Part shown: positions 36,725-43,629 of the stretch, one piece after another
How positions within the stretch are numbered: the first letter of the stretch is position 1
Layout of the letters: each line of letters starts with the position of its first letter
Origin: Thiobacillus sp. 0-1251
GTDB taxonomy: Bacteria > Pseudomonadota > Gammaproteobacteria > Burkholderiales > Thiobacillaceae
Direction: 5' to 3'
DNA length: 64,000 nucleotides
NCBI GenBank assembly: GCA_001899305.1
Contig: MKWL01000001.1
Location: forward strand, 248,001 to 312,000
Translations under genes and position numbers: made by a program
The notes under the pieces: model-generated
The model's database searches: none
Seen by the model: only the letters and a program-made list of their open reading frames with translations
Told to the model about the DNA's origin: nothing

Positions 36725-37401
36725 TCGGGGATTTCAGGCAACGGCCTGGATGCGTTTTCCACTTTGGTTACGCGGGAAAATTGACCGTATCAATCCTGAG
36801 CAGCAATTCGGTCCGGTTGGGCATGACGTCCGGTTCTCGGCCATTTCGGGTAGCCGGTTCTGATCAACCTTCATCCGCAGGCCTTGAGCAGTCACAGGTC
36901 AGACGCACACACTTAACGGCGGCATTTCCAATGCAGCGAACGCGTACTTTCGACCCGAAGCGGCGGGTCATGGCGTGCTCATCGACCGTCCGTTGATGTA
37001 ATAACCGGCCATCTGACAATCAGTGCCACTTAACCCCACTTCTGGCGACTGCTAAAAATGGGGATTACCGCTTGACCTACGGCTTCTGGAAGAACGACAT
37101 CGGCCCATGGGACCCCAGACGTGCGTTCAGGCTGTCTTAAGTTTTGAAGTTCAGAGTGCAGGGACAGTCAGCGTCGACTGGGCTCGATCGAAAGGAAGAA
37201 TCATGAAGCCATGCAATATTGCCGGGGTGCTGAGCGTCGTAGCAACCATAAGGCAACCGACGCCGCCTGACCCTCCCATGTCAAACGTTGACCGCTAAGG
37301 GAGGCAGGGCGGACCCGACCGGCCGCTCCTGGCCTATTGTGTGAGTTCGACGTGGTGCCGTAAGCCGATATAAGCGCTGACGTAGTGAAAAGGAGTTTTC
37401 C
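36725..37401. other. 677-base non-coding stretch left of the PepSY cluster
   Basis: Short broken frames only. One fragment, CGACCCGAAGC (36951-36961), recurs in inverted orientation in the gap right of the cluster (about 41613-41623). A 31-codon frame with a good ribosome site is listed separately. No IS ends, tRNA or integrase found. Confidence 0.5.
37203..37298 (+). pseudogene. 31-codon frame behind a strong ribosome site, possibly a truncated gene start
   Basis: AAAGGAAGAATC precedes the ATG; the product begins MKPCNIAGVLSVVATI, like the start of an exported protein, then turns Pro-rich and stops. Most likely the 5-prime relic of a deleted gene; a real short peptide cannot be excluded. 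Confidence 0.3.
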
Positions 37402-37818
37402 ATGAAACACCCGCATCGCAAATCGTTTGTCATGCAATCCTCGCTGCGCCGTGGCTTGCTGGTCTTGTCACTTGGCCTGGCCGCCCTGCCCGCATTGGCC
37501 GATGACGATTGCGATGCGCCGGTGGATCGCTGGCAATCGCGCGAGGCCGTGCGGCAGATGGCAGCCCGACAGGGCTGGCAGATCCAGCGGCTGAAAATCG
37601 ACGACGGCTGCTACGAAATTCGCGGAACGGACGCCCAGGGCCGCATCTTCAAGGCCAAAATCGATCCGGAAACCCTGAAGGTATTGACGATGAAGCAAGG
37701 GAACCGCCAGCGTTCCCGGGAGCGCGACCGTGAGCACGCCGCGCCGCAACCAGACGGCGCCACCGCGCCATCGCCCCCATTCACCCCTGGCACCGCACCG
37801 CGCGGCCAGACCGAGTAA
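37402..37818 (+). CDS. Exported PepSY-domain protein
   Basis: 138 residues with a signal peptide ending near ALPALADDD and a single PepSY domain (~45-95: REAVRQMAARQGWQIQRLKI and DAQGRIFKAKIDPETLKVL). The C-terminal 40 residues are Arg/Glu then Pro-rich and look disordered. AAGGAG seven bases before the ATG. First gene of a four-gene operon (PepSY, DUF2271, reductase, ApbE). Confidence 0.85.
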   Translation: MKHPHRKSFVMQSSLRRGLLVLSLGLAALPALADDDCDAPVDRWQSREAVRQMAARQGWQIQRLKIDDGCYEIRGTDAQGRIFKAKIDPETLKVLTMKQGNRQRSRERDREHAAPQPDGATAPSPPFTPGTAPRGQTE

Positions 37819-37840
37819 CCACCACCATTGGAGAACCCTC

Positions 37841-38317
37841 ATGTCCAAACCTCTCTTGACCACGTTGGCCGCCGCCTGCGCGCTGGCCGTTCCCGCCCTG
37901 GCGCACAGCCGCCAGCTCACGCTGACCGCCCAGCTCAAGAACTACGGCGGCGACGGCGCCTACCTGGCCGCGTACCTGACCGACGCCAAGGGCGCCTATG
38001 TGCGCACGCTGTGGGTGGCCGGCGGCAAGGCCAAGTACTACAAACACCTGTCGAACTGGAATCGGCTGTCCGCCGGTGACGCCAAGCGTTTGAATGGCGT
38101 GACCGGCGCCAGTGTGGGCGCGGGGCGCACGCTCAAGGTCACGGCCGACCTGGCCGAGGCACTGATTGACGCAGGCTACGAAATCCGCCTCGACGCGGCC
38201 GTGGAAGACATGCGCGACAGCCCGTCGGACGTGCGCGTGCCGCTGTCCACCGGCAACATCGGCAAACCGCAGGCTGGCAAGCAGTACATCCAGACGCTGA
38301 CCTTCCAACTGCGGTAA
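37841..38317 (+). CDS. DUF2271 periplasmic protein with a flavinylation-type motif
   Basis: 158 residues with signal peptide MSKPLLTTLAAACALAVPALA. The body matches the DUF2271 family (YLAAYLTDAKGAYVRTLWVAG). Residues 85-91 read NGVTGAS, which fits the ApbE target pattern [D/N]xx[S/T]GA[S/T]; S91 would be the residue that receives FMN. With ApbE encoded two genes downstream, covalent flavinylation is a strong inference. It would be the periplasmic electron carrier of the operon. TGGAG ribosome site before the ATG. Confidence 0.85.
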   Translation: MSKPLLTTLAAACALAVPALAHSRQLTLTAQLKNYGGDGAYLAAYLTDAKGAYVRTLWVAGGKAKYYKHLSNWNRLSAGDAKRLNGVTGASVGAGRTLKVTADLAEALIDAGYEIRLDAAVEDMRDSPSDVRVPLSTGNIGKPQAGKQYIQTLTFQLR

Positions 38318-38328
38318 AGGACGCGCGC

Positions 38329-40536
38329 ATGGACTGGAAGTCAATCCACCGCTGGCTGGGCCTGACGATAGGCACCCTGGCCGTGGTACTGGGCATTACC
38401 GGCGCCATCCTGGCGTTCGATCCGGTGCAGCAGGCGTGGCAGGCACCCGCCGCGCCGGACGACCTGTCCGTGGCCACGCTGGTGGAGCGCGTGACACGCA
38501 CCGTCCCGGGTGCGGAGGAAATTCGACACCTGCCCTCGGGCGCCATCGTGGTGTTCGGCTTTGTCGGCGACCAGGCGCAGGCGCACTACGTGGACCCGGC
38601 CGATGGTCGGGTGCTGGGCGCTTGGCAGCCTTCGGCGCTGCCGCGCTGGGTGAAGAACCTGCACCGCTCGCTGCTCCTGGGCGACGCCGGGCGTTGGGGG
38701 GCGGCGGGCATTGCGCTGGCCATGGGGGGGCTGTGCGTCTCGGCCCTCGTACTGCTGCTGCGCCGCATGGGCGGCTGGCGGCGGCTGGCGGCACGGGTGC
38801 GTGGCTCGTTGGCGCAGCGCATCCACGTGGTCACGGGCCGGGTGGTGCTGGCGGTGCTGTGCCTGACGTCGCTCACGGCGCTGACCATGAGCGCCTCGAC
38901 CCTGGGACTGGTGGCGCTGGACGCCGGGGCCGAGCCCGACGTGGTCTCCGTGGCCACCGGCCAGACGGCCCTGCCCGTGGGGCAGCTTGCCATGCTGCAA
39001 AACCTCTCCGTGGGGGATTTGCGTAAGCTGAATTTCCCCGACGCTGCCGATCCTGAAGACACCTGGAAGGTGGCCACCGGCCAAGGCGAAGGCTGGATCG
39101 ACCGCTACTCAGGAAAGACGCTGGCCTGGCAGGACGTCACCCTGGCGCAGCGCGTCTACGACTGGGCGCTGGTGCTGCACACGGGTGAAGGGGCTTGGCC
39201 CTGGGCCGTGGTGCTCGCGCTCGTGGGCGCCAGCGTGCTGTTGTTCTGGCTGTCGGGCGTCTTCATCTGGTGGCAGGCACGCCGCCAGGCGCCGCACATC
39301 ACGGACAACAGCCCGCTGGCACAGGCCGACGTGCTCATCTTCGTTGCCAGCGAAGGTGGCAGCACGTGGGGCTTTGCCCAGACGTTGCACGATGCGCTGA
39401 GCCACAACGGTCACCGCGTGTACACCGGCGCACTGGAGCTTTTCCAGACCACAGCCGCCACGCGGCAGGTGTTTGTGCTCGCCGCAACCTATGGCGAGGG
39501 CCAAGCTCCGACTCACGCCAGCCATGCCTTGGAGCGCATGGCAAAGCTCGGCGCCAGCGCCGTGCCGGTGACGGTGCTGGGCTTTGGCGACCGGCAATAC
39601 CCGGCCTTCTGCGCCTTTGCCGAGGCGCTGGAGAAAACGCTGCGTGCACAGGGTTGGCCCGCGCTGCTGCCGCTGGAGTGCATCCACCAGCAATCGAGCC
39701 AGCAGTTCGCGCGCTGGGGACAGGGTCTGGCGCAGGTGCTCGGCGAATCCCTGGTGCTGGAGCATGTGCCGCGCATGCCGCCCACCACGGCACTCACGCT
39801 CGTGACGCGCCAGGACTACCCGGGGCTCGTCGACCAGCCCACGGCGATCCTGCGCTTTGCGTGGCCCGCGCAGAGCGGTGGGAAGCACCTGCACGGGCAC
39901 GATCTGGCGCACTTTGCAGCAGGCGACCTCGTGGGCATCGTGCCGCCGGGCTCCGCCGTGCCACGCTACTACTCGCTGGCGTCGGGCTGGGAAGACGGGT
40001 TTCTGGAAATCTGCGTGCGCCAGATGCCCGGCGGCCTGTGCTCGACGCACCTGCTGGGCCTGAAGCCGGGCGACCACATCGCCGCGTACATCCGATCCAA
40101 TCCCGGCTTTGCGCTGCCGCGCACGCGGCGGCCCGTGCTGCTGATCGGGGCGGGCACGGGGGTGGCGCCCTTGGCAGGCTTCATCCGCCGCAACGACCGG
40201 CACACCCCCATGCACCTGTACTTTGGTGGGCGCGATCCTGAGCGGGATTTTTACTTCGGCCCCGAGATCCGGCACTGGCTCGGCGAAGGACGCCTGGCCA
40301 GTGTGGAGACGGTGTTCTCGCGCATACCGGAAGGGGGTGGCTATGTGCAGGATGCCCTGCGCCGCGACGCCGAGCGCCTGCGCGACTTGGTGGCCCAGGG
40401 CGCCATCGTGCGTGTCTGCGGCAGCCGCGCCATGGCGCGCGACGTGGCCAAGACGTTGGACGCCGTGCTGGCGCCGCTGCGGTTGAGCATATCGCAGCTC
40501 AAAGCGAAGGAACGCTATGCCGAAGATGTCTTCTGA
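38329..40536 (+). CDS. PepSY membrane / flavodoxin / NADPH-flavin reductase fusion
   Basis: 735 residues in one chain. Residues 1-325 form a PepSY-associated membrane domain with four helices and the usual histidines (IHRWLGL, LHRSLLL, RIHVVTGRV, VLHTGEG), probably haem ligands. About 335-480 is a flavodoxin-like FMN domain (VLIFVASEGGSTWGFA). About 500-735 is a ferredoxin-reductase-type module with FAD motifs RYYSLASG and GGLCSTHL and NADPH motif LLIGAGTGVAPLAGF. It should carry electrons from NADPH via FAD and FMN to haem and across the membrane. It overlaps apbE by 20 bases. Confidence 0.9.
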   Translation: MDWKSIHRWLGLTIGTLAVVLGITGAILAFDPVQQAWQAPAAPDDLSVATLVERVTRTVPGAEEIRHLPSGAIVVFGFVGDQAQAHYVDPADGRVLGAWQPSALPRWVKNLHRSLLLGDAGRWGAAGIALAMGGLCVSALVLLLRRMGGWRRLAARVRGSLAQRIHVVTGRVVLAVLCLTSLTALTMSASTLGLVALDAGAEPDVVSVATGQTALPVGQLAMLQNLSVGDLRKLNFPDAADPEDTWKVATGQGEGWIDRYSGKTLAWQDVTLAQRVYDWALVLHTGEGAWPWAVVLALVGASVLLFWLSGVFIWWQARRQAPHITDNSPLAQADVLIFVASEGGSTWGFAQTLHDALSHNGHRVYTGALELFQTTAATRQVFVLAATYGEGQAPTHASHALERMAKLGASAVPVTVLGFGDRQYPAFCAFAEALEKTLRAQGWPALLPLECIHQQSSQQFARWGQGLAQVLGESLVLEHVPRMPPTTALTLVTRQDYPGLVDQPTAILRFAWPAQSGGKHLHGHDLAHFAAGDLVGIVPPGSAVPRYYSLASGWEDGFLEICVRQMPGGLCSTHLLGLKPGDHIAAYIRSNPGFALPRTRRPVLLIGAGTGVAPLAGFIRRNDRHTPMHLYFGGRDPERDFYFGPEIRHWLGEGRLASVETVFSRIPEGGGYVQDALRRDAERLRDLVAQGAIVRVCGSRAMARDVAKTLDAVLAPLRLSISQLKAKERYAEDVF

Positions 40537-41515
40537 ACCTGCGCTCTGCAAAAGAACCACCCTGCACGGCCCGACCATGGGCACGCGCTGGTCCGCCAGT
40601 GTGGACGCCGACGCCAGCCTGGACTTGGCGGCCCTGCACCGGGACCTCGCAACCGCAGTGCAGCAGGTGGACGAGCAGATGTCTCCCTGGAAGCCTGATA
40701 GCGACCTCATGCGCCTGAACCGTGCGCCCGTGGACGCCTGGGTCGAACTGCCCGCCGAAATACTGGAGGTGCTGGCCTGCGCGCTCGATATTCACCGTCT
40801 CAGTGCCGGCGCGTTTGATCCGGGCGTCGGCGCGCTGGTCGATGCCTGGGGCTTTGGCGCGGTGCGCGATGCGCCCGACGCTGAGGCGATCCGCACCGCA
40901 CGCCAGCTCGCGCCGCGCCCTACGCACGCGTGCCTGGAACTCGACCGGCCCGCAGGCCGCGCCCGCAAGCGCGCCCCCCTGCAGCTCGACCTGTGCGGCA
41001 TTGCCAAGGGCTACGCGGTAGACCGCATGGCCGCCGTACTGCAGCAGCACGGGGTGCAGCATGCACTGGTGGCGCTTGATGGTGAGCTGCGCGCAGTGGG
41101 CGCCCAGGCCAGCGGCGCGCCCTGGGCCGTGGCGCTGGAGCAGCCCGAGACTGGGCTTCGCGCGGTTCACGGAGTCATCGAACTGCAGGACCTGGCCGTG
41201 GCTACATCAGGCGACTACCGGCGCTATCTACAGGTGGGTGATGCGCGCCTCGCACACACCATGGACGCGCGCCGCGCTGCACCCGTGAACAATGCCGTCG
41301 CATCGGTCACCGTGCTGGCGCGCACCTGCATGCACGCGGACGCCTGGGCCACCGCACTGCTGGTGGCCGGCCCTGGAGAAGGCTTGGGCCTGGCGCAGCG
41401 CATGGGGCTGGAAGCCCTGTTTCTGGTGCGCCGTCCCGAAGGGCTGGTGGAAATGGGGCTAGGGCGGTTCGGTGCCTCCACCGTGCAGGGAGGCATGGGG
41501 GACTTCGCTGAATAA
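40517..41515 (+). CDS. apbE: ApbE-type FAD:protein FMN transferase, no signal peptide
   Basis: 332 residues with the ApbE motifs in order: GPTMGTRW, LDLCGIAKGYAVD, VATSGDYRRYL, AHTMDARRAAPVN and the Mg-binding CMHADAWATALLV. It transfers FMN from FAD to a Ser/Thr in a target protein. Typical ApbE is a periplasmic lipoprotein; here the N-terminus (MPKMSSEPALCKRTTLHG) has no export signal, although the presumed target (DUF2271) is exported. GAAGGAA six bases before the ATG supports this start. Confidence 0.9.
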   Translation: MPKMSSEPALCKRTTLHGPTMGTRWSASVDADASLDLAALHRDLATAVQQVDEQMSPWKPDSDLMRLNRAPVDAWVELPAEILEVLACALDIHRLSAGAFDPGVGALVDAWGFGAVRDAPDAEAIRTARQLAPRPTHACLELDRPAGRARKRAPLQLDLCGIAKGYAVDRMAAVLQQHGVQHALVALDGELRAVGAQASGAPWAVALEQPETGLRAVHGVIELQDLAVATSGDYRRYLQVGDARLAHTMDARRAAPVNNAVASVTVLARTCMHADAWATALLVAGPGEGLGLAQRMGLEALFLVRRPEGLVEMGLGRFGASTVQGGMGDFAE

Positions 41516-41789
41516 GCACCCTTGAAACACCAACGCCAAAGCATGACAGCGCGATTTAGGGCTGAACCGCCCCCGGGCCTCGTGGTGGCATCACTCGACA
41601 CGTTGTGTGGCTGCTTCGGGTCGGGCTCTGACGTCTGAACCGGGTAAAGCAGTCGTTCAGGAACGAGAGGCCCGTCAACGGCCGGTTTTGCGGATACAGC
41701 GGACGCAGCAGGTTAAGAGGCCGGCGGCGCCATTGGCCGAACATGAGACAGTCCTAGCGATCCTGAGCGCTATTGCGATGACGCCTGCC

Positions 41790-42956
41790 TCATTGAACCC
41801 TGATCACGGGCACGCCCTGATAGCTCACGTCATAGGTCAGCTCGTAGGCCGGAACGTGCACGATGAGCGGCTTGGTGTGGCCGGGGCCGGGCGGCTGGCT
41901 ATAGGTCTTGGTGATTTGAAGCGTGTGGCGACCGGGGCCATAGTTCGCCGTCTGGGGGAAGACGTCGAAGGCGCTGTCCTGGATACTGCTCGCGCCTTCC
42001 TGATTGACATTGGCGATGACCACCAGCTTGTCGAACAAGGGCGGTTGAATCACGGCGGGCGGCATATTGAGGGTCACGACGTCGTTTTCTTTGAGCGTGA
42101 GTGCAGAGCTCACGCGCTGCGTGAAATCGGCATAGGTGTCCAGCACGATGTTTTCCGTGGGTTGATAGAGGACGGTGCCGCCGGGCAGGGCATGCGCCAC
42201 CAGTCGCTTGAGGCTGATATAGGTCACGGTGATGTGAGGTTTGAGCGCCCCGGTGACGTCGCCCAGATGCCCCCGGGTAGGGCCGCCGCCGGTTGTCGGC
42301 GGCAGGTCGAAGAGGATCGCCGCAAACTTATCGTTGGGACCGGTGCCCTGCGCCACGCCCAGGCTGACGCAGGGGCTGAGGAGCTGCGACATGGCGGCCG
42401 GCAGGTTGAAGCTGCTGCGCACTTGCGCATTCACGGCGTCCTTGATCAGGGCCAGACCAGGCGCGTCTTCGACCCAGCTGCCGCCCTCGAAACTGGGCGG
42501 CCCGAACTGCGGATCCACCTTGAGATTGCCTACGCCCGTCTGCCAGCCGTTGCAAGTAACGTTCAGATTGAGCGGAACGAAAACGTCGCGATCGAACCAG
42601 TGCGGCACATGCACGTGGATGTTGATCATGACCGGCAAGGTGACCATCCATTCGTTGGGCTGGTTGGTGTGCTGTGTGGCAATGATGTAGGGAGAATTGA
42701 ACTGCACCGGCCCGGCGGACACGCGAGCGTCCTTACCGTGCGCCGCGAGGCTGGCATTGTTTTCGTCCACCACCTGCTTGACTTGCAGGTTCACCATGCC
42801 GGTCAGCACGCCCGCGCTCAGATCGGTCTTGTCCACGGTGATGAGCGGCGGCCCGAGCGGGGGTGACTGTGCCCAGACAGCGCCCGCAAGCATGAGGCCT
42901 GCCGCGCCGGCAAACGCGCGCGCCAGGGCGCGCATCGAATCGATTGTGGTAGACAT
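41790..42956 (-). CDS. Exported protein of unknown function
   Basis: 388 residues with a signal peptide (MSTTIDSMRALARAFAGAAG, cleaved near VWAQS). The mature part has beta-rich composition, two cysteines (CNGW, SPCVSL) and His-containing stretches such as INIHVHVPHWFDRDVFVPLN. I do not recognise a domain. GAGGAG nine bases before the ATG fixes the start; the longer in-frame version would hide the signal peptide. It stands alone, convergent with the PepSY-ApbE cluster and divergent from nasA. Confidence 0.7.
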   Translation of the reverse strand: MSTTIDSMRALARAFAGAAGLMLAGAVWAQSPPLGPPLITVDKTDLSAGVLTGMVNLQVKQVVDENNASLAAHGKDARVSAGPVQFNSPYIIATQHTNQPNEWMVTLPVMINIHVHVPHWFDRDVFVPLNLNVTCNGWQTGVGNLKVDPQFGPPSFEGGSWVEDAPGLALIKDAVNAQVRSSFNLPAAMSQLLSPCVSLGVAQGTGPNDKFAAILFDLPPTTGGGPTRGHLGDVTGALKPHITVTYISLKRLVAHALPGGTVLYQPTENIVLDTYADFTQRVSSALTLKENDVVTLNMPPAVIQPPLFDKLVVIANVNQEGASSIQDSAFDVFPQTANYGPGRHTLQITKTYSQPPGPGHTKPLIVHVPAYELTYDVSYQGVPVIRVQ

Positions 42957-43479
42957 CGCAGAACTCCTCGTTGGGCGATGCCCGCCGGGGCCGTGCAAGA
43001 ATGGCCTCGGCACGCTTGCCGCCGTGTTTGAACGATCGCCGCGCTCCTGCGTAGCAGGAGGATGCCGCGATGCGACGCCCTCCATCTGCACCGCCCGCGC
43101 GACGAAACCTCGCGGAGTCCGACCGCCGGCCAACCGTGGCATCGGGCACCATGAATGAAATCTGACTAACTTCATGGACTTGCGTGATTCGAATGAAATA
43201 AAGAGAAGGATGGGTCAATTCACGATCAAATCTTTACTGTTCACTCCGGCCTCCTTGTTTCATTGTTTTCGGGAACGAATGCCATTCTGTTTTCTTGGGC
43301 GGCATATGCGAATTGCCGAGTCTCTTTATAGCCAATAACTCCGTTTGTTCTATATGCCAAACGGCGACGTCCTCCCAGGTTCAGTCGCATTCTTCGCCTG
43401 GACTTGCGCGTCCACCTCGGCCGATGGCGACTGGCCTCAGTTATTTGCTTGATCGTCTGCGTTCGGACTGCCACCCGTT

Positions 43480-43494
43480 GCACCAATTTGCAGC
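43480..43494 (+). promoter_or_regulatory. Imperfect NtrC-type site upstream of nasA
   Basis: GCACCA-ATT-TGCAGC: the left half is perfect and 10 of 12 half-site positions overall match GCACCA-N3-TGGTGC. It lies about 110 bases upstream of the sigma-54 element, a normal enhancer distance. Confidence 0.45.
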
Positions 43495-43590
43495 GTATCC
43501 CCCCATCCATGCACTGCAGTTGAGCGTACCCCCCATATCGCGCCCTACGGAATTTCATCAAATCCTTGAATTCATTACGCAGTATCGCCT

Positions 43591-43606
43591 TGGCACAGAC
43601 CCTGCT
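43591..43606 (+). promoter_or_regulatory. Sigma-54 promoter of nasA
   Basis: TGGCAC-AGACC-CTGCT, with GG and GC separated by 10 bases as required for RpoN. One mismatch from TGGCAC-N5-TTGCT. Predicted start about 13 bases before the ATG, so the leader is very short and just includes AAGGAG. Confidence 0.75.
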
Positions 43607-43629
43607 GACGGACAGGGCAAGGAGTCATC

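Larger units (their letters stand above)
42957..43629. other. 673-base divergent promoter region of nasA
   Basis: No convincing gene. It contains the sigma-54 promoter and an imperfect NtrC-type site for nasA near its right end, and presumably the promoter of the exported protein at its left end. Confidence 0.55.
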
